From Desulfuromonas sp. (GTDB lineage Bacteria; Desulfobacterota; Desulfuromonadia; Desulfuromonadales; Geopsychrobacteraceae), in assembly GCA_002868865.1 (NCBI GenBank), contig PKUC01000054.1, positions 1 through 64,000 of the forward strand: a stretch of DNA of 64,000 bases. Reading direction: 5' to 3'. Numbering within the stretch: the first letter of the stretch is position 1; each line of letters begins with the position of its first letter. Of the stretch, positions 1 through 7,718 are shown piece by piece. Both the position numbers and the translations under genes were made by a program. Under the pieces are notes generated by a model that saw only the letters and a list, made by a program, of their open reading frames with translations, searched no databases and was not told the DNA's origin.

Positions 1-120
1 GGCATACTCATCCACGGTCCGATATTTGTCGGTCGCCACGCGCCAGTCATGTTCCAAAACACCGTCCCGATAGATCCCGAGGACGGTATTGCTGTTGCCA
101 ACATCGATGACTAGTAGCAT
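1..120 (-). CDS. coaX: Type III pantothenate kinase, N-terminal part (cut by window edge)
   Basis: The minus strand from position 120 reads [20 protein letters not shown], the start of CoaX-type pantothenate kinase; the D-x-G-N-[ST] element is the phosphate-binding motif of this ASKHA-fold family. The enzyme makes 4'-phosphopantothenate in the first step of coenzyme A synthesis, in the cytoplasm. Only 40 codons are inside the window. The gene follows birA by 59 nt on the same strand, which fits the common nadC-birA-coaX cofactor operon. It is too short for the ORF track. Confidence 0.9.
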   Translation of the reverse strand, partial: MLLVIDVGNSNTVLGIYRDGVLEHDWRVATDKYRTVDEYA

Positions 121-179
121 CAAATCACACCTTTTTCGTTGGTCACATTCATGGTTCACCAAGACCGAGCATTCCCGGC

Positions 180-1151
180 CTATATCGGGGTGACGTCCCC
201 CGCCAAGATCCGTTCAATTGTTCCGTCAGCGGTCTGCAGACGCAAGGCCCCGTCATCATCGAGCCCCACCACCGTGCCCTGCAGACAACCAGGGTTCAGA
301 TCAACACGCACCGTACGATCGAGCAGATCTGAGAGGCCCTCCCAGCGCCTTCTGATGGCCCAGAATCCCTCGTCGAGGTAGAGTTGATACAATCTGTCGA
401 TGTGTGTGAGCAGGCTACGGGTAAAGGCCGTGCGCGATATGGTCCGCCCCGACTCGAGGAGTACCGAAGTTGCTGGATAGCGCAGATCCTCTGGGAACTG
501 TTCCGCGGTCATATTCAGGTTGACCCCGATGCCGAGCAGAACAAAATGAACCTGTTCGGTTTCGGCACTCATTTCATTGAGCATCCCGGCTATTTTTCGA
601 CCGCCAACCAGCAGATCGTTGGGCCACTTAACCCGTACCGGAAGTTGACTGATCTCGATCAGGGCCCGGGCGGCGGCAACGGCGGAGAGGAATGTCAGTT
701 GAGGAGCCTGAGAGGGGAGAATATGGGGACGCAACAGAATGGAGCAGTAGAGATTGACACCGGCGGGAGAGGCCCAGCGCCGACCGAGGCGACCCCGGCC
801 GGCGCTTTGTCGGTCAGCCACAATCACCGTGCCCTCCGGCGCACCCTTTTCAGCGCGTTGCCGGAGATCCTGATTGGTCGAACCGGTGTCCGCCACACAG
901 TCCAACGACCAGTCGATGGCACCGGTCAGCCCGGTGGTGATTTCATCCGCCAGAAGCAGGTCGGGACCCTGCAGCAAACGATACCCCTGCGAGCGCCGTG
1001 CTTCGATATCAAACCCCAACTGCCGCAACTGCTCGACCTGCTTCCACACAGCTGCACGTGAAATATTCAGCTCCTGACTGATCTTCTGTCCGGAAATGAA
1101 CGCTCCACTCTGCTGCCGAAACAGGCTGAGGATCTGGTCGCGTGAGGTCAA
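180..1151 (-). CDS. birA: Biotin--protein ligase with repressor domain
   Basis: BirA activates biotin as biotinyl-AMP and attaches it to the lysine of biotin acceptor domains. Residues 1-60 form a winged helix ([20 protein letters not shown]), so this is the bifunctional repressor class. The catalytic GRGRLG loop is at about 118-123 and [15 protein letters not shown] at about 175-189, followed by a small C-terminal SH3-like domain. At 323 aa it is family length. The start is TTG behind AAGGAG with 5 nt spacing. It lies 25 nt downstream of nadC and is probably co-transcribed with it. A likely substrate in this window is the biotinyl domain of OadA. Confidence 0.95.
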   Translation of the reverse strand: MTSRDQILSLFRQQSGAFISGQKISQELNISRAAVWKQVEQLRQLGFDIEARRSQGYRLLQGPDLLLADEITTGLTGAIDWSLDCVADTGSTNQDLRQRAEKGAPEGTVIVADRQSAGRGRLGRRWASPAGVNLYCSILLRPHILPSQAPQLTFLSAVAAARALIEISQLPVRVKWPNDLLVGGRKIAGMLNEMSAETEQVHFVLLGIGVNLNMTAEQFPEDLRYPATSVLLESGRTISRTAFTRSLLTHIDRLYQLYLDEGFWAIRRRWEGLSDLLDRTVRVDLNPGCLQGTVVGLDDDGALRLQTADGTIERILAGDVTPI

Positions 1152-1176
1152 ATCGGCTCCTTTGCCGAAAATGTGT

Positions 1177-2004
1177 CTATGAATCGAACAGCATCGAAAT
1201 ATCAGCGCCAGTGACCGAATGGGTCAGCGCGCCGATCGAGATAATATCAACTCCGGTTTCTGCAATCGCACGAACACGCTCCATATTGACACCGCCGGAA
1301 GCTTCAATCAGAGCACGTCCGGCAACAAGTGTAACCGCCTCGCGCATCTCTTCGAGGGTCATATTATCGAGCATGACGACATCGGCCCCGGCGGCCAGAG
1401 CCTCTCTGACTTCGTCGATATTGCGGGTTTCGATCTCAATTTTCAGGGTGTGGGGCAGCTTCTTCCGCGCCCGTGCAATGGCAATATCAATTCCGCCGGC
1501 GGCGGCAACATGATTCTCCTTGATCAGGACACCGTCGAACAGGCCAATGCGGTGATTCCGCCCGCCCCCCATCCTGACCGCGTATTTGTCGAGTGCGCGC
1601 AGACCGGGGACCGTTTTACGGGTATCGACGATGAAGGTGTTGGTCCCGTCGACTTCGGCGACAAACGCCGCAGTCATGGTTGCAATTCCACTCATCCGTT
1701 GCAGCAGGTTCAGAGCTACACGCTCCCCCTGCAGCAGAATGCGGGCGGGGCCTTTGATCCACGCCAACACTTCGCCGCGCCGGACCTTCTGGCCATCCTC
1801 AAGCAGTTTTTCAAAGGCCACGGCAGGATCTAAAACCGAGAAGACCTTGGCCGCAACGTCGATGCCGGCCAGCACAAAGTCTTCCTTGGCGACCAACTGG
1901 GCCCGTGCCACCGTTTCAGCATTCACCGTCACTTCGGTGGTGATATCACCAAGACCGATATCTTCTTCCAAAGCCGCGCGGACGATCCGTTCAATTTCAA
2001 ACAT
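1177..2004 (-). CDS. nadC: Nicotinate-nucleotide pyrophosphorylase (quinolinate phosphoribosyltransferase)
   Basis: NadC converts quinolinate and PRPP to nicotinate mononucleotide, CO2 and PPi in de novo NAD synthesis. Family blocks include ERVALNLLQRMSGIAT (about 94-109), VDTRKTVPGLRALDKYAV (about 126-143) and GGGRNHRIGLFDGVLIKENH (about 146-165), which carry the phosphate- and quinolinate-binding Arg, Lys and His residues. The ORF track begins at 2031, but the ATG at 2004 has GGAG seven nt upstream and gives the usual N-terminus (MFEIERIVRAALEEDIG), 275 aa. It is the first gene of the nadC-birA-coaX group. Confidence 0.95.
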   Translation of the reverse strand: MFEIERIVRAALEEDIGLGDITTEVTVNAETVARAQLVAKEDFVLAGIDVAAKVFSVLDPAVAFEKLLEDGQKVRRGEVLAWIKGPARILLQGERVALNLLQRMSGIATMTAAFVAEVDGTNTFIVDTRKTVPGLRALDKYAVRMGGGRNHRIGLFDGVLIKENHVAAAGGIDIAIARARKKLPHTLKIEIETRNIDEVREALAAGADVVMLDNMTLEEMREAVTLVAGRALIEASGGVNMERVRAIAETGVDIISIGALTHSVTGADISMLFDS

Positions 2005-2110
2005 GTAGATGCTCCATTTTACACGCTCCACATCCCAATCCGGGTCGAAGCGAGCGTTTCTAAAAAGGTTCTCACTCTATACCACAGCAAAACCGCCCCC
2101 GCAACCCAAA

Positions 2111-2128
2111 TCCCTGTTGTTACAGGGA
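2111..2128. repeat. Short perfect hairpin in the nadC / OmpA-lipoprotein intergenic region
   Basis: TCCCTGT-TGTT-ACAGGGA is a perfect 7-bp inverted repeat with a 4-nt loop, in the 200-bp gap between divergent nadC and the OmpA lipoprotein gene. It has no U-tract on either side, so it does not look like a terminator. It could be an operator or a leader hairpin; nothing further can be said from sequence. Confidence 0.4.
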
Positions 2129-2206
2129 CAAATCCTCTTTACATTCCGGTTATTTATGTTAAAAATGGGATAACTTCCGTCAACATACAACTCCCGGGAG
2201 ACATCC

Positions 2207-3127
2207 ATGTCCGTCCATCACATTCAGTGGCTTTTCATACCGATTTTCGCCCTGCTGTTCACCGGCTGTGTCAGCAAGAGCACCTACCAGCAGAAGGCCT
2301 ATGAGGCCGAACTCCTCAGCGATGACGTCGCGCTACTGCAACTGGACATCTCAGAGCTCAAAGCGGTCAAAATCGACCTGGAGGAGCAACGATCCGCGCT
2401 GAACCAGCGCCTGATCACCGCACTCAACGACAATTCGGCGCTACAGAAGACCCTGATCAGCACCCGGGCGGACCAGACCCGGCAATCACAGAGCTTCGCA
2501 TTTCATCAGGACGAACTCAACGAACAGATCCAACAGCAGCAAACGGCCAACGAGCAGCTCATCTTTTCTATCGACCAGCTCCAGCAGGAGAAAAAGGCCC
2601 TTGCAGACCAACTGGAGAGGGAAAAGATCGCCCGTGAAGCACGAGTCGCGAAACTCAAAAACACCTACGACCAGCTGGTCTCAGCACTGGAAAAAGAGAT
2701 CGAACGGGGTGAAATCACCATCACCAATCTCGAAGGAAAACTGTCTGTCAACCTGCTGTCACAGATCCTTTTCGAATCCGGCAAAACCGACATCAGGGAC
2801 GAAGGTAAAAAACTGCTGCACAGTCTCGGAGACGTTATCAACGCCTATCCCGACAAGGCGCTCAGCATCGAAGGGCACACCGACAATCTGCAGATCACTT
2901 CGCGCCTCAAAGATCGCTTTGCCAGCAACTGGGAGCTCTCCACCGCCCGCGCCACCAGCATCGTCCACTACCTGCAGGACACCGTCGGCATCTCCGGCGA
3001 TCGCCTGGCCGCGACCGGCTTTGGTGAGTATCGCCCGGTAGCCGACAACGCCACCCCTCAGGGGCGGGCACAGAACCGCCGCATCCAGATCAACCTGATC
3101 CCCTACGAACAACCGCCGGTGCGGTAA
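2207..3127 (+). CDS. OmpA-family lipoprotein with long coiled coil
   Basis: The 306-aa protein starts with a lipoprotein signal (lipobox LFTGC, acylated Cys21). A long coiled-coil-like region rich in Gln, Glu, Leu and Lys follows from about 28 to 178, then an OmpA/MotB-type peptidoglycan-binding domain from about 185 to 300. Visible OmpA-domain elements are ILFESGKTDIRDEG, IEGHTDN and the terminal GRAQNRRIQI. The likely role is anchoring the outer membrane to peptidoglycan across a stalk-like spacer. The start has GGGAG five to six nt upstream. It is monocistronic: it is divergent from nadC and followed by the B12 riboswitch. The specific partner or envelope process is unknown. Confidence 0.85.
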   Translation: MSVHHIQWLFIPIFALLFTGCVSKSTYQQKAYEAELLSDDVALLQLDISELKAVKIDLEEQRSALNQRLITALNDNSALQKTLISTRADQTRQSQSFAFHQDELNEQIQQQQTANEQLIFSIDQLQQEKKALADQLEREKIAREARVAKLKNTYDQLVSALEKEIERGEITITNLEGKLSVNLLSQILFESGKTDIRDEGKKLLHSLGDVINAYPDKALSIEGHTDNLQITSRLKDRFASNWELSTARATSIVHYLQDTVGISGDRLAATGFGEYRPVADNATPQGRAQNRRIQINLIPYEQPPVR

Positions 3128-3164
3128 TCATTGACAGCCCAAACAGGGCTACCGTATAACCAAC

Positions 3165-3345
3165 ACAGCAAAAGCAGACTGCGCCCAGACAAGGGAAGAG
3201 GGGTGTAACTCCCCCGCGGACCCGCCGCTGTAAGCGATGACAAAGGACCATTTAATGCCACTGCGCACAAAAAGATGCGCGGGAAGGCGGTCCGGAGGAA
3301 GATTCGCGAGCCAGAAAACCTGTCGGACGCTTCAGACATATCGAC
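3165..3345 (+). promoter_or_regulatory. Cobalamin (B12) riboswitch aptamer
   Basis: The plus strand shows the conserved cobalamin-riboswitch core: an AAGGGAAgagGGGTGtAA block (about 3191-3209), the CCCGCCGCTGTAA block (about 3220-3232) and the B12-box-like GAGCCAGAAAACCTG at 3308-3322. The order and spacing match the class. It lies just upstream of the cobalamin gene cluster that begins with cbiK. It should bind adenosylcobalamin or a related cobalamin and reduce expression of the operon. The boundaries are approximate because the outer P1 stem was not folded. Confidence 0.92.
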
Positions 3346-3349
3346 TCCC

Positions 3350-3401
3350 CGGGCTTCGGGAGGCGATCGTTACAAAGCAATCACACAACGGATGAAGCCC
3401 G
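3350..3401 (+). promoter_or_regulatory. Candidate antiterminator helix of the B12 riboswitch
   Basis: CGGGCTTC at 3350-3357 is exactly complementary to GAAGCCCG at 3394-3401, and that second segment is also the 5' arm of the terminator stem. The two helices are mutually exclusive, which is the arrangement expected of an expression platform working by transcription termination. This is read directly from the sequence; that it operates in cells is inference. Confidence 0.65.
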
Positions 3402-3425
3402 CAAACCAGATTTTTGCGGGCTTTT
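3395..3425 (+). terminator. Rho-independent terminator of the riboswitch expression platform
   Basis: AAGCCCGCAAA (3395-3405) pairs with TTTGCGGGCTT (3413-3423) across a short loop and runs into TTTT. It lies about 70 nt after the B12 box and before cbiK, so it is a conditional terminator controlled by the riboswitch rather than the end of an upstream gene. Confidence 0.85.
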
Positions 3426-3452
3426 GCTGTATAACAACGGAAGCAACCCTCA

Positions 3453-4430
3453 GTGAGCACCTCCAAAGTACGCCACATACTGACAGCCCTGCTGTCCTGT
3501 CTCCTGTTCAGCAGCGGAGGGCACGCCATGCTTTCAGAGAAAACTGCAATCGTTGTCGCCTCGTTCGGGACCAGCTATCCATCCGCCGTCGATTCTCTGC
3601 TGGCCATTGTTGACGACATCGAAACGACATATCCGGGCACACCGGTCCAGATGGCCTTCACCTCCAATATCATCCGTAAGAAATGGCATGGTCGCGCCGC
3701 TGACCAAGCCTACCGAACTGCACACCCGGAGGTGCCTGATTATTTCTACCAGATCAAAAACGTGCTCGGAACCCTGGCAGATTTTCAGGATCAGGGCTAC
3801 AAAACCATCGTGGTTCAACCGACCCATCTGACCAATGGTGAAGAATATCTAGATCTGCAGTCCTACATCAACGGACTGCTCTCCATCCAGACAATCAAGG
3901 ACCGCTGGCGCCCCTTCAATTACATCGCCCTCGGCAGACCGCTGATGGGCCTCGGGAGCCCTGTCGTCACAAACGAAACCGATCTGCAAAAGCTCGCAGC
4001 AGCGCTCCAAGAAGATGTCGCCCTTGCAAAGCAGCAGCAGGCAGCCCTGATCTACATGGGACACGGTAACGAGCACCTGTCGACCGGTCTCTATACAGCC
4101 TTTGAGCGAGTAATGAATGTCCGCTATCCACAGATCACCACGCTGGTGGGCCTGGTCGAAGGACACCCCGACTTTACCGATGTGGTCGCAAAGCTCCACC
4201 AACTCCCGCCCAAAAAGGTCATCCTCAAACCGCTGATGGTTGTCGCCGGCGATCATGCCAGTAACGATATGGCGGGTGATGAGCCGGATTCCTGGGCATC
4301 GCAACTGCGTTCTGCCGGATTTGACGTCACACCCATCATGCATGGACTGGGCGACAATGCCGCGGTCCGCACCCTGTTTGTCGACCACCTGCAGGATGCT
4401 GCCACGGAGGCCGGGATTGAGCTGCGCTGA
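3453..4430 (+). CDS. cbiK: Anaerobic sirohydrochlorin cobaltochelatase, CbiK type, with predicted signal peptide
   Basis: CbiK inserts Co2+ (or Fe2+) into sirohydrochlorin early in anaerobic cobalamin synthesis. Family metal and catalytic positions are visible as His204 (YMGHGNE), Glu236 (VEGHPD) and His268 (GDHASNDMAGD). Residues 1-25 (MSTSKVRHILTALLSCLLFS...GGHA) look like a Sec signal ending in an A-type cleavage site, so the long form would be periplasmic, as known for CbiKP of Desulfovibrio. The long form begins at GTG 3453 with little Shine-Dalgarno support. An in-frame ATG at 3528 (residue 26) has GGAGG seven nt upstream and would give a cytoplasmic enzyme of normal length. It is the first gene after the B12 riboswitch. 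Confidence 0.9.
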   Translation: MSTSKVRHILTALLSCLLFSSGGHAMLSEKTAIVVASFGTSYPSAVDSLLAIVDDIETTYPGTPVQMAFTSNIIRKKWHGRAADQAYRTAHPEVPDYFYQIKNVLGTLADFQDQGYKTIVVQPTHLTNGEEYLDLQSYINGLLSIQTIKDRWRPFNYIALGRPLMGLGSPVVTNETDLQKLAAALQEDVALAKQQQAALIYMGHGNEHLSTGLYTAFERVMNVRYPQITTLVGLVEGHPDFTDVVAKLHQLPPKKVILKPLMVVAGDHASNDMAGDEPDSWASQLRSAGFDVTPIMHGLGDNAAVRTLFVDHLQDAATEAGIELR

Positions 4431-5301
4431 CGCCTTAAGCTGTAACAACCGACGCTGCGAGATCGAAGTCTCCAGTCTCAGCCGATCGTTCGGCAACACC
4501 GTTGCGGTGGACGATATCAGCTTCAATGTCGGACGCGGGGAGCTGTTCGCCTTTCTTGGCCCTAACGGCGCCGGCAAGACCACCACCATCAACATGCTCA
4601 TTGGCCTACTGATACCGGACAGCGGCGAGGTCCGTTATCACGGTCAACAGTTCGACCCCAAACAACTCGCGGTCAAGCGCCTGATCGGTGTCGTCCCGCA
4701 ACACAACAACCTCGACCGCGAACTGACCGCCGCCGAAAACCTGCTGATCCACGGCCGCCTGTTCGGCATGAGCGGCAAACAGTTGCACCAACGGATCGAT
4801 ACCTGTCTCGCATTTGCCGACCTGACCGCAAAACGGGACACCCCAACCGCAAAGCTCTCAGGAGGCATGAAGCGCAAGCTGGTGATCGCCCGCGCCCTGC
4901 TCCACCAACCGGAGATCCTCTTTCTCGACGAACCGACCGTCGGTCTCGACCCACACAGCCGCCGCAAAATGTGGGCTTTTCTAAGGCGCATCAACAAAGA
5001 GCAGAAGTGCACAGTGTTTCTCACCACGCACTATATCGAAGAGGCGGAAGCCTTAGCGGATCGGGTCCTGATCATCGATCAGGCCAGAGTTATCGCCGAA
5101 GGCTCACCGCAACAGCTCAAACAATCCGCAGGAAACGTCGTCCTCGACATCTATCGTGACGACGATATCTGCAATGAATTCTTTGCTGATCGTCCGGCAG
5201 CCCTGCAGAGGCTGGAACAACTCGACACCTCGGTGCGCATCCGTGAAACCACCCTCGAAGACGTTTTTCTACAACTGACCGGCAAAAGACTCGAACCATG
5301 A
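4417..5301 (+). CDS. ABC-2 type exporter, ATP-binding subunit
   Basis: This is an ATPase of the DrrA/CcmA-like exporter class. It has Walker A GPNGAGKTT, signature LSGGMKRK, Walker B LFLDEPTVGLD and an H-loop in TTHYIEEAEAL, plus a C-terminal extension typical of drug, heme or polysaccharide exporters. The ORF track starts at 4240 deep inside cbiK. The TTG at 4417 has GGAGG six nt upstream, overlaps cbiK by 14 nt and gives a normal 294-aa protein, so it is chosen here. It is translationally coupled to the permease that follows through an ATGA overlap. The substrate is unknown; the operon suggests a tetrapyrrole, corrinoid or metal-related compound. Confidence 0.88.
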   Translation: MSCADALSCNNRRCEIEVSSLSRSFGNTVAVDDISFNVGRGELFAFLGPNGAGKTTTINMLIGLLIPDSGEVRYHGQQFDPKQLAVKRLIGVVPQHNNLDRELTAAENLLIHGRLFGMSGKQLHQRIDTCLAFADLTAKRDTPTAKLSGGMKRKLVIARALLHQPEILFLDEPTVGLDPHSRRKMWAFLRRINKEQKCTVFLTTHYIEEAEALADRVLIIDQARVIAEGSPQQLKQSAGNVVLDIYRDDDICNEFFADRPAALQRLEQLDTSVRIRETTLEDVFLQLTGKRLEP

Positions 5302-6041
5302 TACTGGCCGGTGTGCGTGGCATCTACCTGCGCGAAATCCTGATCTTACGGCGCAAGCTGATTAAAACCCTGATGGCCGCAGCCATCTCTCCGGCGCTAT
5401 TTCTCCTCGCGTTCGGTTACGGGGTCGGCCGCGGTACCCAGATCAGCGGAGTCGATTATCTGGCGTTCCTGCTGCCCGGCCTGCTGACCATGAGCAGCAT
5501 GAATCAAGCGTACAGCATCGCAACCGAGATCAATATCTCCCGCTTTTACTTCAAGGTGTTTGAAGAATATCTGCTGGCCCCGATCCAGCGCTGGGAGATC
5601 ATCATCGGAGAGACCTGCTACGGCATCACCAAAGGGCTCATCCCCGTCCTGATTATCGGTCTATACAGCCTGCTGACCGGAGTCACCCTGAGCTTCGGTC
5701 CACTGTTTCTGGTAGCGCTGTTACTGCATCTGACGATCTTTGCCCTGCTCGGTTTCATCGCCGCGATGATCGTCAAGAGCCACAGCGATCAGGCCACAAT
5801 CAATGCCTTTTTGATTACGCCGATGATGTTTCTGTCCGGCACGTTTTTTCCTGTCGAGCAGATGCCTATGGCGATCCGCGCAGTCGCCAGCATCTTCCCC
5901 CTGACCTATTCAACACAACTGATCCGCGCAGCCCTGACACCGGGAGCCGAGGTCAACCTTGCTCTGCTTGGCACGTTGACAGTCATAGCGATGGTACTGT
6001 TTCTGATCGCCAAACAGATCGTCGCCAGGGTGGAGTTATGA
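5298..6041 (+). CDS. ABC-2 type exporter, permease subunit
   Basis: This 247-aa protein has about six hydrophobic segments and the ABC-2 family layout, including the late FLSGTFFPVEQMP segment before the last membrane helices. It is the membrane partner of the preceding ATPase, overlaps it by ATGA, and overlaps the next gene in the same way. ABC-2 systems normally export drugs, lipids, polysaccharides or heme. An exporter within a B12-riboswitch operon of uptake and synthesis genes is unusual and its cargo cannot be inferred from sequence. Confidence 0.88.
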   Translation: MILAGVRGIYLREILILRRKLIKTLMAAAISPALFLLAFGYGVGRGTQISGVDYLAFLLPGLLTMSSMNQAYSIATEINISRFYFKVFEEYLLAPIQRWEIIIGETCYGITKGLIPVLIIGLYSLLTGVTLSFGPLFLVALLLHLTIFALLGFIAAMIVKSHSDQATINAFLITPMMFLSGTFFPVEQMPMAIRAVASIFPLTYSTQLIRAALTPGAEVNLALLGTLTVIAMVLFLIAKQIVARVEL

Positions 6042-6988
6042 AGAAACTTCTGGTGGGCCTGTTTCTGCTGACCCTGGGAGCGTCCTGCCTGATCGGCGCT
6101 ACGGCGATCAATCCCTTTGCGGCCAGTCCGATCGAGCGGGACATCCTGCTTTCACTGCGGCTGCCACGGGTGCTGTTCTCCGCGGTGATCGGTGCCATGC
6201 TCGGCCTGTCGGGCAGCGTGTACCAACTCACCCTGAAGAACCCGCTGGCCGACAGCTTCACTACCGGCGCCGCCAGCTCATCAGCATTGGGCGCTGTACT
6301 GGCGATCGCCTTTGGCTTGCCAGTCGCACTGGTCCCAATCGCCGCCCTCGGCACAGGACTGATCGGCCTGATAACGGTCTACCGACTGTCGAAAACCAAC
6401 AACGTCATCAATCCGGTTACCATGATTCTGGCCGGAGTGGTGATGAATATCATCGCCTCTTCGGTGATCAGCTTCGCCAAGTATTTCTTTGAAGATGCGC
6501 TCTCGTCCATCGTCTTCTGGCTGATGGGCGGCTTTTTCGTTGTCGACTGGAGCAAACTGCTGCTGTGTGCTGCAGTCCTGCTGATCTCGTATCTACTATT
6601 CACCGGACGTGCGCTACACCTCAACATGCTTGCCCTTGATGAACATTCTGCACAGACCCTCGGCGTCAACGTCAACAGATTACGCAGTATTGCCTTTGTC
6701 ATCGCGACTGCGCTGGTGGCTGTGGCCGTCAGTCACACCGGGGTCATCGGCTTTGTCGGCCTGATCGTTCCGCACGTGGCGCGCGGCCTGTTTGGCAGTG
6801 ACATGAAGCAGAACCTGTTCTTTTCATCCCTGCTCGGCGCACTGCTGCTGGTTCTGGCCGATGCCGTATCACGCAGCATCATTCCCGGTGGCGCAGAGCT
6901 ACCGGTTGGTATTATCACCGCGCTGCTCGGAGGCGTGTTCTTTCTCTACCTGCTGAGAACCCGGCGCGAAAGGTTCTGGCATGGCTGA
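6038..6988 (+). CDS. btuC: FecCD/BtuC-family ABC importer permease
   Basis: This is a 316-aa permease of the iron-siderophore/cobalamin (FecCD) family. It contains LPRVLFSAVIGAMLGLSGSVYQ near the N-terminus, the NPLADSFTTG block, a central GVNVNRLRSIAF loop that contacts the ATPase, and VGFVGLIVPHVAR-type sequence late (GFVGLIVPHVAR). These are hallmarks of BtuC and FhuB/FecD. With the ATPase and binding protein that follow it makes a complete importer. Co-location with cbiK, cbiL and a B12 riboswitch favours cobalamin, cobinamide or another corrinoid as substrate; a siderophore is the alternative. Confidence 0.88.
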   Translation: MKKLLVGLFLLTLGASCLIGATAINPFAASPIERDILLSLRLPRVLFSAVIGAMLGLSGSVYQLTLKNPLADSFTTGAASSSALGAVLAIAFGLPVALVPIAALGTGLIGLITVYRLSKTNNVINPVTMILAGVVMNIIASSVISFAKYFFEDALSSIVFWLMGGFFVVDWSKLLLCAAVLLISYLLFTGRALHLNMLALDEHSAQTLGVNVNRLRSIAFVIATALVAVAVSHTGVIGFVGLIVPHVARGLFGSDMKQNLFFSSLLGALLLVLADAVSRSIIPGGAELPVGIITALLGGVFFLYLLRTRRERFWHG

Positions 6989-7718
6989 ACTGCGGGTTTC
7001 TAAACTGCACTTTAAGCGCGGCACCTTTTGCCTGGCATTAGACGACATAACCATCGTCCAAGGCGAAAAAGTTGCAATCCTCGGCGAAAACGGCAGCGGC
7101 AAGAGTACCCTGCTGCAGCTCCTTTGCGGACTGCTGAGTGGCCATGGCCGTATCAGCTATGACGGACGCATCCTGAAAAACATCCCGGTTGCCGAACGCG
7201 CACTCCTGTTTGCGCTGCTCACCCAGACATCAGAGGTCATCTTTCCGTTCAGCGTTGAAGAAGTCGTCCGCTTTGGACGTTTCCCCCATGCGCAGGGCAA
7301 CAATTTTTCAGACGAGGACGATGAACTGACAGAACACCACCTGAACATGCTCGACCTGAGCGCCCTGCGTGACCGCCATTTCAGCCAACTGTCCGGCGGA
7401 GAGCAGCGGCGCGTCATGCTGGCCCGAGTCCTCAATCAGAAGGCACCGATCATCTACCTGGATGAACCGAACGCCAGCCTCGACATCCGCCACACCCTCG
7501 ATATCTTTGAGCTGCTGACCAGCAGAGAGGAGACCGTCATCGCCCCGGTTCATGATATCAACCTGGCAGAGCGTTTTTTTGACCGTTTCCTGCTGCTGAA
7601 ACGAGGAACGCTGCTCGCCGACGTAAAACGGGATCAACTAACCCCGGAACTGCTCACGGAGACCTATGATGTCCAGGTTGCTTGCGGCGCTGCTGCTTTT
7701 ACTTTTCAGCACCAGTAG
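6981..7718 (+). CDS. btuD: ABC importer ATP-binding protein (BtuD/FecE-like)
   Basis: The ATPase has Walker A GENGSGKSTLLQLL, signature LSGGEQRRVML, Walker B IYLDEPNASLD and the H-loop in APVHDINLAERFFDR. At 245 aa it is the length of BtuD/FhuC-type subunits. It overlaps the permease gene by 8 nt, and its 3' end overlaps the binding-protein gene by 53 nt, so the three are translationally coupled. It powers the preceding FecCD permease. Confidence 0.88.
   Translation: MAELRVSKLHFKRGTFCLALDDITIVQGEKVAILGENGSGKSTLLQLLCGLLSGHGRISYDGRILKNIPVAERALLFALLTQTSEVIFPFSVEEVVRFGRFPHAQGNNFSDEDDELTEHHLNMLDLSALRDRHFSQLSGGEQRRVMLARVLNQKAPIIYLDEPNASLDIRHTLDIFELLTSREETVIAPVHDINLAERFFDRFLLLKRGTLLADVKRDQLTPELLTETYDVQVACGAAAFTFQHQ

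Noticed and set aside
4240-4416. Upstream extension of the ABC-2 ATPase ORF
   Set aside because: It reads in another frame through conserved cbiK codons, while TTG 4417 has a well-spaced GGAGG and gives the family N-terminus.
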